DNA from: an uncultured Dehalococcoidia bacterium
GTDB lineage: Bacteria > Chloroflexota > Dehalococcoidia > Lucifugimonadales > GCA-2712585
Direction: 5' to 3'
DNA length: 64,000 nt
Assembly: GCA_958295715.1 (NCBI GenBank)
Contig: OY282371.1
Coordinates: 1,311,183-1,375,182, forward strand
Part shown: in pieces, positions 35,701 to 43,322 of the stretch
Layout of the letters: each line of letters begins with the position of its first letter
Numbering within the stretch: position 1 is the first letter of the stretch
Position numbers and translations under genes: made by a program
Notes under the pieces: generated by a model
What the model saw: only the letters and a program-made list of their open reading frames with translations
What the model was told of the DNA's origin: nothing
Database searches by the model: none

Positions 35701-36261
35701 CAAGCGGTCGATGCCGGCGAGGGCGGCCTTCACGTTGAGGGTGTCTTGGGAGGTCTCAACCAGCAGGAGGTCGGCGCCGCCTTCCATAAGCCCCTGGGCC
35801 TGAACGTAGTAGCCCTGCTCAAGCTCGTCCCAGGTCACGCCTCCGGTGACGGAGATTGAGCGGGTGGTGGGACCCATGGAGCCGGCCACGAGCCGGGGAT
35901 GGTCTTCCGTGGAGAACTCGTCGGCGACCTGCCGGGCGTTGCGGGCCGCGGCGCGGCTTATCTCTCTGGCCTGGTGGGCTAGCCCGTACTCGCCGAGGAC
36001 CAGGGGTGAACTGCCAAAGGAGTTGGTTATGATGATGTCGACGCCTATCTCAAGGTAGGAGCGGTGGATGGCCTTCACGACGCCGGGGCGGGTGAGGTTT
36101 AGATGCTCGTTGCAGCCCTCTAACTCGGGGCCGCCAAAGTCCTCGGCGGTGAGGTTAAGGGCCTGTATCCTGGTGCCGTTGGCGTTGCCGGCCACCAGGA
36201 CGCGTTGTCGCAGGAGCGCGGCCAGGGATTCCTTTGTGCTGTTTGGGCGCATGTCGTCCAC
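32728..36261 (-). CDS. metH: cobalamin-dependent methionine synthase
   Basis: Transfers methyl from methyltetrahydrofolate to homocysteine through methylcobalamin. The 1177 residues contain all four modules. The homocysteine domain has Zn Cys residues in GMNCSTGPEF and MGGCCGSTPEH. The pterin domain begins near residue 340 (ALVGERANVLGSRKF). The cobalamin cap and Rossmann domains contain DVHDIGKNMVD with the axial His, and SGLLVKSAQMMVETA. The C-terminal SAM-dependent activation domain has YPACPRLEDQAQLW. Oddly, the DGAMGT motif that opens the homocysteine domain reads GNANGT. The start is GTG at 36261 or ATG at 36252. No SAM riboswitch is seen upstream. Confidence 0.94.
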   Translation of the reverse strand: MDDMRPNSTKESLAALLRQRVLVAGNANGTRIQALNLTAEDFGGPELEGCNEHLNLTRPGVVKAIHRSYLEIGVDIIITNSFGSSPLVLGEYGLAHQAREISRAAARNARQVADEFSTEDHPRLVAGSMGPTTRSISVTGGVTWDELEQGYYVQAQGLMEGGADLLLVETSQDTLNVKAALAGIDRLAQDINADVPVAVQCTIEPMGTTLGGQDVEAFYTSLAHRDLLWVGMNCSTGPEFMRDHLRALAGVSAFPVSVIPNAGLPDEDGNYNETPEMMARTLGSFVQEGWVNVMGGCCGSTPEHLRPLVRIAAEAVPRKAPQRRGSTLSGLETLTIDEDTRPALVGERANVLGSRKFKRLIAQSKFEEATEIGRQQVRGGAHVIDVCLQDPDRDEMADMAAFLDGLVRKVKVPIMLDSTDTAVLHQALKRTPGKSVINSINLEDGEERFGAVAALARRFGAALVVGCIDDHPQQAQAITRERKLEIAGRSLKLLTGKYGISPEDVIFDPLVFPIGAGDPNYAGAGAETVEGVRLIKERFPRSKTILGISNVSFGLPPAGREVLNSVMLYHCVAAGLDMAIVNTQRLVRYASIPEEERLLAENLIWWRGADPISPFVARFRERRVEKSVSHRANMSLDDRLASCVIEGSKEGLIDDLNEALASRPPLDIINGPLMAGMDEVGRLFGLNQLIVAEVLGSAEVMKAAVSHLEPHMSRSDAVTRGTIVLATVKGDVHDIGKNMVDIILSNNGYRVINLGIKAPPQDIIQACRDHSPDMIGLSGLLVKSAQMMVETAKDLRVAGIDCPILVGGAALTNRFSRLRIAPAYDGLVAYARDAMTGLDLANRLSDPVQRDKLQAALNEETGSLQAREASRQGNRIPASPSARPASSVVPVEKAPAPPDLKTHLVSDYDLAEIFQYVNPVMLYTRHLGFRGRFTEALKSGDAKALDLRDKVRRVEDLTLQRRDINANAVYKFFRAASQGDDVLILSPNGETVIERFRFGRQSSGDGLCLADYLLPRDAGVPDYLGAFVTTVGPGVRALAARWQEEGDYLASHILQALALEGAEAFAELLHQKLRAMWGFPDPADVTYQDLFKANYKGRRFSFGYPACPRLEDQAQLWRLLEPEKNLGVSLTDGYMMDPEGSVSALVFHHPKARYFNLSSEDVERLESEFLASNPRFP

Positions 36262-36275
36262 TTTTTAGGATTCTG

Positions 36276-36284
36276 ATTGTAACA
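36276..36284 (-). promoter_or_regulatory. extended -10 promoter element before metH
   Basis: The minus strand reads TGTTACAAT, an extended -10 (TGn plus TACAAT) without a recognisable -35. Transcription near 36269 would make a leader of only 8-17 bases. Confidence 0.4.
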
Positions 36285-36431
36285 CAGGTGGAAGGGGGCC
36301 GGCCTCAGGCGGGCCTCTCATCATGCCCACCAAAGACCCCGCCGCAAAAACGGGGGGGAGTTAACACCCCTTGGCGAGTGTGCAATAATGGAGGCATAGG
36401 GAATCCCGTCGCGTGAGGTTTCGGAGCGTTT

Positions 36432-36983
36432 ATGGCGAACAGTTTCTGGTTGGTAATCAAGAGTCCTGAGAACTACAGAATCGCGAAGGAGCGGAATTTT
36501 GACATGGTGGGTCTTATTGCCCACCACCGCCGCAAGGTGCAGAGGATGGCCCCCGGCGACCGGGCGCTGCTTTACATTGCCAAGGAGCGATGTTGGGGCG
36601 CTTCGGCCACGGTGACCACCGCCATGGTGGAGGACCACTCCCCAATTTGGCGGGTTGAGGGGGGCAGCGACTTCCCCTACCGGGTGGGAATCAAGCCCAA
36701 CATAGTCCTAGACCCGTCACAGCACATTGACGCCTACCAGTTGGCCCCAAGGATGGACTTCACCCGGCGTTGGACGCCGGAACTGTGGTATCTGGCCTTC
36801 CAGGGGAGCCTGCACCTCATCTCCAAGTTCGACTTTACCATGGTGGAGGAGGAGATGAGAAAGCAGAAGCGGGGCCGCGGGCCAAGGGCGCGATCCTTCA
36901 AGGTCGCAGGGAACGGGGCCGCGTCACGCTGCAAGCTGGAGGCGCGGGGAGACCACGAGCGCGGCAGCCTGGTCCGCCCCTAG
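36432..36983 (+). CDS. EVE-domain (PUA-like) protein
   Basis: 183 residues. The first 140 form an EVE domain: SFWLVIKSPENYRIAKERNFDMVG at the start, MAPGDRALLYIAKERCWGASATV in the middle and TPELWYLAFQGSLHLISKFDF at the end. EVE/PUA-like folds bind modified bases in RNA or DNA. A basic, low-complexity tail of about 40 residues follows (RKQKRGRGPRARSFK), plausibly nucleic-acid binding. It diverges from metH and converges on ppdK, with only six bases between stops. No restriction-modification partner is adjacent. Confidence 0.85.
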   Translation: MANSFWLVIKSPENYRIAKERNFDMVGLIAHHRRKVQRMAPGDRALLYIAKERCWGASATVTTAMVEDHSPIWRVEGGSDFPYRVGIKPNIVLDPSQHIDAYQLAPRMDFTRRWTPELWYLAFQGSLHLISKFDFTMVEEEMRKQKRGRGPRARSFKVAGNGAASRCKLEARGDHERGSLVRP

Positions 36984-36989
36984 CCCGGG

Positions 36990-39746
36990 CTAGGGGTTTC
37001 GCAGCGCCGCTTGCGCGGCGGCTAGGCGCGCCACCGGCACCCGGAAGGGCGAGGAGCTTACGTAGTCGAGGCCGACACGGTGGCAGAAGTCGATGCTGTC
37101 CGGGTCGCCGCCGTGCTCGCCGCAGATGCCCACCTCCAGGCCCGGCTTGGCCTGACGCCCCCTTTCGGAGCCGAGGCGTATCAGTTCGCCAACCCCGTCC
37201 GGGTCAATGGTGACGAAGGGGTCTATGGGCAGAATGCCATCCTCAATGTAGGAGCGTAGGAACTTGCCCTCGGCGTCGTCCCGGCTGTAGCCGTAGGTGG
37301 TCTGGGTGAGGTCGTTGGTGCCGAAGCTGAAGAAGTCCGACTCGGCGGCCACCTCGCCGGCGGTCAAGGCGGCCCGGGGCACCTCAATCATCGTTCCAAA
37401 GAGATAGGGGACTTCAACGCCGCGCCTCTTCTGCACCTCACCGGCGACGCTGGTGAGACGCTTCCTAAGCAGGCTCATCTCGTTGACGTGAGAGGTCAAA
37501 GGTATCATTATCTCCGGCTTAACGGAGCGGCCCGCGGCGATGAGGTCGCAGCAGGCGGACATGATGGCCTCCACCTGCATCCGGTAGACGGAGGGGAAGG
37601 TGATGCCCAGGCGACAGCCGCGATGCCCCAGCATCGGGTTGGCCTCCCGGGACTTCTCCAGCAGGTCGAGGACCGACTCCTTCTCGGCGAGGGCGGGGGA
37701 GTCGGGGTTGTTGGCGCGCAGGTCCGCTATTTCGCCGACCAGCTGCTCGTAGCTGGGGAGGAACTCGTGGAGGGGGGCGTCCAGCAGCCGTATGATGACG
37801 GGGCGGTCGCCCATGACGCCGAGTATCTTCCTGAAGTCCTCCTCCTGAAGGGCCTCCAGGCTGTTGAGGGCCCTGAGATAGGAGTTGACGGCCGGCGGCA
37901 GGTCTTCCGGCAGGACGTCGCCGATGGAGGCGAGGTCGCGGCCGGGAACCTCCTTCTCCCACCGCTCAACCTCGGCGGCGTTGAGGAGGACCTGCTGGAC
38001 GGTGGCGACGCGCTCCGGCCCCAGGAACATGTGCTCGGTGCGACATAGGCCGATGCCCTCGGCGCCGAGGTTGAGGGCGCGCTGGGCGTCGGACTCCGTG
38101 TCGGCGTTGGCCATCACGCCCAGGCTCCGCTGCTCGTCGGCCCAGGACAGGAGGCGTAGGGCCTCATCCAGTTCGTCCAGGTCGGGGCTCACGGTGGGGA
38201 TGCGGCCCAGAAAGACGTCCCCGGTGGAGCCGTCGATGCTAATCTCGTCTCCTTTGCGGACCACCTGGCCCCGGGACTGGAAGGAGGTGAGGTCGCGGCT
38301 GAAGGTGATCTCCTCAGCGCCAACAATGCAGGCCTTCCCAAGGCCGCGGGTCACCACGGCGGCGTGGCTGGTGGTCCCGCCCCGGCTGGTGAGGATGCCC
38401 GCCGCCTGGAGGATGCCGTTGATGTCGTCCGGGTTGGTCTCGGGGCGCACGAGGATCACGCTTTCACCCGCCCTGCCCGCGTCGGCGGCCTCGTTGGCGT
38501 TGAAGTAGACGACGCCCGACGCGGCGCCGGGGGAGGCCGCGGCCCCGTTTGCGATGAGGGAGCCACGGGCTACGGCGTCGTCCTGAGCCTCGTGGTCGAA
38601 GCGCGGGACCAGCAGCCGGGCAAGCTCCTCCGGCTCCACCCTCATAATGGCCTCTCCCTTGGTTATCAGCCCCTCCTCGGCCATGTCAACGGCCGTCCGC
38701 ACGGCGGCGTGGGCGGTCCTCTGGGCGTTTCGGGTCTGAAGGAGGTACAGGCGTCCCTGCTCAATGGTGAACTCAACGTCCTGAACGTCCTTATAGTGGG
38801 TCTCCAACTGCTCAGCGAGGCCGGTGAGCCGGCGGTATATCTGCGGGTGAGTGGAGGCCATGAGGGAGACGTGCTCCGGCGTCCGCACGCCCGCCACCAC
38901 GTCCTCGCCCTGGGCGTTGACCAGGTATTCGCCGTAAATCTGCCTCTCCCCGTTGGCGGGGTTGCGGGTGAAAAGAACGCCGGTGCCGCTGTCTTCGCCG
39001 GTGTTGCCGAAGACCATGGCCATTATGTTAACGGCGGTGCCCAGGTCGTGGGGGATGCCGCGGAAGTTGCGGTACTCGGTGGCCCTGGGGTTGTGCCAGC
39101 TTTCGAAGACGGCGATGACGGCCAAGCGCAGCTGCTCCCACGGGTCGGAAGGCGTTTCACGGCCGGCGCCCTGTAGGATGGCGGCCTTGAAGTCGGCTAT
39201 CAAGGCGGTCAGGTGGTCGGCGGATAGCTCGTGGTCCAACCGGACGCCGGCCTCCTTCTTGCGTTCCTCCAGTATCTCCTCAAAGATGGAGGAGGAGACG
39301 TCCATGGCGACGTCGGCGAATATCTGAAGGAAGCGGCGGTAGGCGTCTAAGGCGGCCCGGCGGTTGTTCATCTGCCGGGCGAGTCCCTCAACGGCCTCGT
39401 CGTTGACGCCGAGGTTCAGGATGGTGTCCATCATGCCGGGCATGGAGAACCGGGCGCCGGAGCGCACGGAGACGAGGAGGGGGTTGGAAGGGTCGCCGAG
39501 GCTGCGTCCCACGTTGTCGCCGAGTTCCCGCACGTGGGCCTGGATGTCTTCCCAAAGGCCGTCGGGCATCCTCTTGCCTATCCTGTAGTATTCGAGGGAG
39601 ACGTCGGTGGTGATGACGAAACCCGGAGGGACGGGTAGGCCGAGCGCCACCATTTCGGAGAGGTTGGCCCCCTTGCCGCCCAAGAGGTTGCGCATTTGGG
39701 CGTTGCCCTCGCTGAAACGGTAGATCTGCTTTTTGGCGGTGTTCAT
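36990..39746 (-). CDS. ppdK: pyruvate, phosphate dikinase
   Basis: Interconverts pyruvate, ATP and phosphate with PEP, AMP and pyrophosphate. The 918 residues include the N-terminal ATP-grasp (LLGGKGANLSEMVALGLPVPPGF; SVRSGARFSMPGMMDTILNLG) and the central swivelling phospho-His domain with the catalytic His in GGTTSHAAVVTRGLGKACIV. The C-terminal TIM barrel binds pyruvate (GLCRTEHMFLGPER; MLGHRGCRLG; GTNDLTQTTYGYSRDDA). It allows gluconeogenic PEP formation and fits with the TCA genes at 57-62 kb. AGGAG lies 11 bases before the ATG. Confidence 0.96.
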   Translation of the reverse strand: MNTAKKQIYRFSEGNAQMRNLLGGKGANLSEMVALGLPVPPGFVITTDVSLEYYRIGKRMPDGLWEDIQAHVRELGDNVGRSLGDPSNPLLVSVRSGARFSMPGMMDTILNLGVNDEAVEGLARQMNNRRAALDAYRRFLQIFADVAMDVSSSIFEEILEERKKEAGVRLDHELSADHLTALIADFKAAILQGAGRETPSDPWEQLRLAVIAVFESWHNPRATEYRNFRGIPHDLGTAVNIMAMVFGNTGEDSGTGVLFTRNPANGERQIYGEYLVNAQGEDVVAGVRTPEHVSLMASTHPQIYRRLTGLAEQLETHYKDVQDVEFTIEQGRLYLLQTRNAQRTAHAAVRTAVDMAEEGLITKGEAIMRVEPEELARLLVPRFDHEAQDDAVARGSLIANGAAASPGAASGVVYFNANEAADAGRAGESVILVRPETNPDDINGILQAAGILTSRGGTTSHAAVVTRGLGKACIVGAEEITFSRDLTSFQSRGQVVRKGDEISIDGSTGDVFLGRIPTVSPDLDELDEALRLLSWADEQRSLGVMANADTESDAQRALNLGAEGIGLCRTEHMFLGPERVATVQQVLLNAAEVERWEKEVPGRDLASIGDVLPEDLPPAVNSYLRALNSLEALQEEDFRKILGVMGDRPVIIRLLDAPLHEFLPSYEQLVGEIADLRANNPDSPALAEKESVLDLLEKSREANPMLGHRGCRLGITFPSVYRMQVEAIMSACCDLIAAGRSVKPEIMIPLTSHVNEMSLLRKRLTSVAGEVQKRRGVEVPYLFGTMIEVPRAALTAGEVAAESDFFSFGTNDLTQTTYGYSRDDAEGKFLRSYIEDGILPIDPFVTIDPDGVGELIRLGSERGRQAKPGLEVGICGEHGGDPDSIDFCHRVGLDYVSSSPFRVPVARLAAAQAALRNP

Positions 39747-39857
39747 CTGCTGGCTCGCTCCTACAATATGTTAAGTAGGTAGAATTGTATACCAAAGAGA
39801 GCGCCCTTCGCTACGCTGGAGGGGTGAGTCTGCGTCGATGCGCGCTTTCGCGTCCCC

Positions 39858-40127
39858 TTTCCGTCATCCCCGTCCCCCTTTCCGTCATTCCCGCGAAGGC
39901 GGGAAGGGCGCGTGCGCCCACTTCTGTTTTGAAGAGCGCTGATTCTGCATTGGCGGCTCTTGGCGGCGCCTCCTCTCCTATCCGCCATTCCCGCCTCCCC
40001 CCTTTCCGTCATTCCCGCGCAGGCGGGAAGGGCGCGTGCGCCCACGTAAGTTTCGAAGAGGGCTGGTCCTGCGTTGGAGGCTTCTGGCCCCACTATCCGC
40101 ATTCCCGCCGCCACCCCCTCCGTCATT
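39858..40127. repeat. dispersed palindromes, left of the IS110 insertion
   Basis: Several CCGTCATTCCCGCG-type elements, the last of which is cut after CCGTCATT at 40127 by the insertion sequence. The other half of that palindrome resumes at 41320. Confidence 0.87.
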
Positions 40128-40129
40128 TG

Positions 40130-40135
40130 TATGTT
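40130..40135 (+). promoter_or_regulatory. -10 half of the IS110 circular-junction promoter
   Basis: TATGTT two bases inside the left end. It becomes a promoter only when the excised circle joins it to TTGACT near the right end (41299-41304), giving a 17-base spacer. Transcription would then start about seven bases downstream, at the foot of the bridge RNA 5' hairpin. Confidence 0.55.
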
Positions 40136-40141
40136 GAAAAA

Positions 40142-40330
40142 GTCTTGTAGGGAGGCCAATCTACAAGACGGGCGCGGGGGGCGCGTCGGCCGTCATTGGG
40201 CGAGCGGCCCCCTGGGGTTCCGCTGCGCCGTGCGGGAGTAAGACACCCCCCGCGCCATCGTCAAGCCGCTCCGAAGGGATACACGGGCGTAGAGGCCCGC
40301 ATTTGCAAGTGCGGAGGGCGACGACAGTAT
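40142..40330 (+). ncRNA. candidate bridge RNA of the IS110 element
   Basis: Three structural units are readable. A 5' hairpin: GTCTTGTAG (40142-40150) pairs perfectly with CTACAAGAC (40161-40169). A target-binding loop is closed by an 11-bp perfect stem, 40171-40181 with 40246-40256. It holds CCGTCATT (40190-40197), identical to the left target flank, and GCGGGAG (40232-40238), complementary to the core and right flank. A donor-binding loop is closed by TCGTC/GACGA, GCC/GGC and CTCCG/CGGAG (40258-40273 with 40312-40324). It holds AGGGATAC (40275-40282), identical to the right end, and TGCAAGTG (40304-40311), pairing with TACTTGTA across the circular junction with two wobbles. The order matches IS110-group bridge RNAs. 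The 3' end is approximate. Confidence 0.8.
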
Positions 40331-40348
40331 AGCAGAGGAGGCCGGGAG

Positions 40349-41290
40349 ATGAGAGGGGCGGCGGGAATAGACGTGAGCAAGAGGGAATTGGCGGTGTCGG
40401 TGTGCGAGGGGGCGGTGAAGGGATTCGCCAACACCCCGGATGGGGTGGAGGAACTGCTGGAATGGCTCAGGATCCAGGAATGCCCCCGGGCGGTGTGCGA
40501 GGCCACCGGTGGATACGAGCGCGGGGTGGTGAAAGGGCTGAGGAAGGGTGGTGTGGAGGTGGAAGTGGCCCACCCCAACCGGGTGCGGGCCTTGGCGCGA
40601 GCCTTGGGGAAGGAGGCCAAGACCGACGGACTCGACGCCAAGGTGTTGAGCCGGTATGGGATGGCCTTCGAGTTGACCGGCGCCGGCGGGCTGGATGAGG
40701 AGACTGAGGCCTTGAAAGAGCTGATGGTCCGCCGCCGGCAGTTGGTGGAACAGAGGGTGCAGGAACGGAACCGGCTGGAGAAGGGGCTGAACGAGAGGAT
40801 GAAGAGGTCGGTGAGGCGGCACATTGGGTGGCTGGAGGAGGAGATAGCTGAACTGGACCGGGAGCGGGGCAGGATGCTTTCGAGCCACGCCGGTCTGGGG
40901 GAGCGGGCGGCCCTGTATCAGAGCGTGCGTGGGGTGGGAGAACTGACGGCCTGCGTGCTGATAGCCCACCTGCCGGAGTTGGGAGTGATAAGTGGGCGGG
41001 CCCTGACCTCCCTGGTGGGGCTGGCCCCCTGGTCCCGGGACAGTGGGCGGCAGCATGGGCGGCGGAGCATCCGTGGGGGGCGTTGGTGGGTGCGTCGGGC
41101 CCTGTACATGGCCGCGCTGTCGGGGATCCGGTGGGAGGGGGAACTAAAGAGGTTCTACGAGCGTCTGAAGCGAGGGGGGAAGCCGGGCAAGGTGGCCATA
41201 GTGGCGGCCATGCGCAAGCTGCTGCTGCAACTCAACGCCGTGGCCCGCCGTGGCGCCCCCTGGACGGAACAGCGCCCCTCAACCGTCTAA
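40349..41290 (+). CDS. IS110-family transposase (DEDD recombinase)
   Basis: 313 residues. The N-terminal RuvC-like DEDD domain has GIDVSKRELAVSV (first Asp), AVCEATGGYERGVV (Glu) and KTDGLDAKVLSRYG (two Asp). A coiled-coil region around residues 120-180 follows. The C-terminal transposase_20 domain includes VRGVGELTACVLIAHLPELG and LVGLAPWSRDSGRQHGRRSI with the catalytic Ser region. The ATG at 40349 follows GGAGGCCGGGAG. The gene appears intact. Together with the bridge RNA upstream it would recombine donor and target DNA. Confidence 0.93.
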   Translation: MRGAAGIDVSKRELAVSVCEGAVKGFANTPDGVEELLEWLRIQECPRAVCEATGGYERGVVKGLRKGGVEVEVAHPNRVRALARALGKEAKTDGLDAKVLSRYGMAFELTGAGGLDEETEALKELMVRRRQLVEQRVQERNRLEKGLNERMKRSVRRHIGWLEEEIAELDRERGRMLSSHAGLGERAALYQSVRGVGELTACVLIAHLPELGVISGRALTSLVGLAPWSRDSGRQHGRRSIRGGRWWVRRALYMAALSGIRWEGELKRFYERLKRGGKPGKVAIVAAMRKLLLQLNAVARRGAPWTEQRPSTV

Positions 41291-41298
41291 CCCCCCCC

Positions 41299-41304
41299 TT
41301 GACT
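41299..41304 (+). promoter_or_regulatory. -35 half of the IS110 circular-junction promoter
   Basis: TTGACT lies 15 bases before the right boundary (including the CT core). With the two bases TG at the left end, the spacer to TATGTT is exactly 17 in the circle. Confidence 0.55.
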
Positions 41305-41319
41305 TCTAACAGGGATACT

Positions 41320-41690
41320 CCCGCGCAGGCGGGAATCCATCTTCTCCCTTCTACTACACCACGGCAATGGCGCGAATCACGGTGGCCATCCCTTCTCTCC
41401 CCCTTCCCGCTATCCCCCCGTTCGCCATTCTGCGCCCCTTCCTATCCGCCATCCCCTCCCCCATTCCGTCATTCCCGCGAAGGCGGGAATCCATCCTTCT
41501 TACCGCCGTTGTGACAGGGCCACGAGGCAACGACGCGCCAAGGGTGGGCAGCGCCGACTAAGGGAGTCCCCACGGGATGACGCCGCAGTTCGGGGGCGTT
41601 GGCCTGGGATGTAGCCTTCCTGGATTCCCGCCTGCGCGGGAATGACGGAGGGGAGAGGGCGGGAATGACGGAAAAGGGGGACGGGAATGG
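41320..41690. repeat. dispersed palindromes, right of the IS110 insertion
   Basis: It begins with the second half of the interrupted palindrome (CCCGCGCAGGCGGGAATCC), followed by further copies near 41468 and 41625. No gene lies between the transposase and the promoter at 41781. Confidence 0.87.
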
Positions 41691-41780
41691 CGGGAGGAGG
41701 CGTTGGGGGTGACGGGAGAGGGGCGGCGGCCCGGCCATAACGGACCCGGCCCTTGCGGTCGGCAGCAATGCCGGGCCGCT

Positions 41781-41809
41781 TTGACATAGCCACGGGCGTT
41801 TGTTATTTT
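41781..41809 (+). promoter_or_regulatory. sigma70-type promoter with extended -10 for the TPP decarboxylase genes
   Basis: TTGACA (41781-41786), 17-base spacer, TATTTT (41804-41809) preceded by TGT, an extended -10. Transcription would begin near 41816, about 33 bases before the coding start. Confidence 0.6.
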
Positions 41810-41848
41810 GAGGCTGGTTCATCAAGCAGTACGGACTGAGGCGCTGAT

Positions 41849-42355
41849 TTGACTTGGGCTGAGACCCTGCTGGCCGCCCTGAAGCGGGCCGACATATCGC
41901 TGATAGCCTATGTCCCCGACATAAGCATCTATCAGGCCACCAAGCTAATGGAGGACGACCCCTACTTTCACGTGGTGGCGGCCACCCGCGAGGAGGAGGC
42001 CATTGGCGTGGCGGTGGGGGCCTACGCCGTGGGGCGCAGGTCGGCGGTGTTCATGCAGTCGAGCGGCCTCGGCAACTGCATCAACGCCATCGCCAGCCTG
42101 TGCCTGCCCTGCCGCACGCCCATTCCCTTCTTCGTAAACCTGCGCGGCGAGTTGGGGGAGTTCAACATCGCGCAGGTGGCCATGGGCAGGGCCTCCAAAC
42201 CGATTCTCGACGTTCTGGGGTTGCCGCACTACACCCTCACGACCGTCGACGGTCTGGACACGATCCTCAACGGCGCCCTGGACCTGTGCTACGCGAGCCG
42301 GCAGCCGGTGGCCCTCTGCATGACGCCCCTGCTGCACCGGGGTTCCCTTGCATAG
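41849..42355 (+). CDS. TPP-dependent decarboxylase, alpha subunit (sulfopyruvate/phosphonopyruvate decarboxylase-like)
   Basis: 168 residues forming the N-terminal (Pyr) domain of a thiamine pyrophosphate enzyme, as in ComD and phosphonopyruvate decarboxylase. The catalytic Glu that activates TPP is in ATREEEAIGVAVGAYAVG, and SSGLGNCINAIASLCLPCRTPIPFFVNLRG is the hallmark of this subfamily. The start is TTG at 41849. The beta subunit overlaps by eight bases, so the two are coupled. The substrate may be a 3-sulfo-, 3-phosphono- or related 2-oxo acid. Confidence 0.85.
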   Translation: MTWAETLLAALKRADISLIAYVPDISIYQATKLMEDDPYFHVVAATREEEAIGVAVGAYAVGRRSAVFMQSSGLGNCINAIASLCLPCRTPIPFFVNLRGELGEFNIAQVAMGRASKPILDVLGLPHYTLTTVDGLDTILNGALDLCYASRQPVALCMTPLLHRGSLA

Positions 42356-42953
42356 GCTCGAGGCCACCAAGGTGGTCTTGGAGAATGTGGGAAATAGGCC
42401 CATTGTCAGCAACCTGGGACCCACCACCGATGAGCTATGGCATTCCGGCCACCGGGACCGCAACTTCTACACTTGGGGATCCATGGGGCTGTGCTCATCC
42501 ATTGCCTTGGGGATGGCCTTGTCCACCGAGGAGCAGGTGATTTCGCTGGACGGCGACGGCTCTCTGCTGATGAACCTGGGCGCCATCGCCACGGTGGGCC
42601 GTGAGAAGCCCAAGAACCTGATTGTCATCGTGTGGGACAACGAGGAGTGGGGCCAAACGGGTCACCAATCTTCCCACACCGCCATGGGCACGGACTTGGA
42701 GCGGGTGGCCCAGGGCTGCGGGATTTCTAGGACTGCCACGGTGAGCAGCGAGGAGCAGTTGGAGACCGCGTTGAGGGAGGCCCTGGCCAGCCCGGGGCCG
42801 TGGTTCATAGTGGCCAAGATTGAGGAGACGGACCATCTCCCCTACGCGCCCATTGAGCCTGAAATGACGCTGTACCGGTTCCGCGCAACCTTCCCCCGGG
42901 CGTCCAGCAATCCCCTCACCGAGCCGTGGCTTCAGAAGCCTGAGTCCTCTTAG
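42348..42953 (+). CDS. TPP-dependent decarboxylase, beta subunit
   Basis: 201 residues forming the C-terminal (PP) domain. The TPP/Mg motif is LDGDGSLLMNLGAIATVG, running to IVWDNEEWGQTGHQ, the GDG-x25-N type motif. MGLCSSIALGMAL precedes it. Translation starts at TTG 42348 inside the end of the alpha gene. The split into two subunits is as in archaeal ComDE; many bacterial relatives are single chains. Together they decarboxylate a 2-oxo acid to an aldehyde. Confidence 0.85.
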   Translation: MHRLEATKVVLENVGNRPIVSNLGPTTDELWHSGHRDRNFYTWGSMGLCSSIALGMALSTEEQVISLDGDGSLLMNLGAIATVGREKPKNLIVIVWDNEEWGQTGHQSSHTAMGTDLERVAQGCGISRTATVSSEEQLETALREALASPGPWFIVAKIEETDHLPYAPIEPEMTLYRFRATFPRASSNPLTEPWLQKPESS

Positions 42954-43021
42954 AAGGAGGCTTTACAAGAGCTTCTGGCGGGTCCTGTGCGCCGCGTCCG
43001 TTTGGGGCGAGGTTCAGGAGG

Positions 43022-43240
43022 GATGGATTCCCGCCTGCGCGGGAATGACGGATAAGAGGGCGGCGGGATGGCGGGATGGCGGGAAGCCGGAGCTTCCAAC
43101 GCAGAACCAACCCTCCCCAAAACAAAAGTGGGCGCACGCGCCCTTCCCGCCTGCGCGGGAATGACGGATAAGAGGGCGGCGGGCATGACGAGCGTGCCGT
43201 GTCCGGCCCGCCGTGTCCCTTTGGGGCGCGGTTCAAGAGG
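43022..43240. repeat. cluster of dispersed palindromes
   Basis: Two GATTCCCGCCTGCGCGGGAA-type elements, at about 43026 and 43147, flank a composite with GGGCGCACGCGCCC. A related Pro-rich GC segment (GGACGGCGTCC-like) is partly duplicated near 42980 and 43195. No gene is seen. Confidence 0.8.
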
Positions 43241-43322
43241 GATGACGGAAATGGGCGCTCCCACCGAAGCATCATCGCATATATAAGGACTGCGAGCGGC
43301 CTGAATGCCGGCCAGGGTTCAA

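Larger units (their letters stand above)
40128..41319 (+). mobile_element. IS110-family insertion sequence, about 1.19 kb
   Basis: The left flank ends CCGTCATT and the right flank resumes CCCGCGCAGGCGGGAATCC; joined, they restore one copy of the genome's dispersed palindrome. The element therefore starts at TGTATGTTG (40128) and ends at GGGATA (41317) plus the core dinucleotide CT (41318-41319); the target core kept on the left is TT. It contains a 5' noncoding region with a bridge RNA and one DEDD transposase gene. No terminal inverted repeats are seen, as expected for IS110. Confidence 0.88.

Noticed and set aside
36262-36431. SAM or cobalamin riboswitch upstream of metH
   Set aside because: No S-box or cobalamin-box sequences are visible and the predicted leader is too short.
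40030-41330. Terminal inverted repeats for the insertion sequence
   Set aside because: None were found at the boundaries; IS110-group elements lack them, and the boundaries were set from the interrupted palindrome and the guides.
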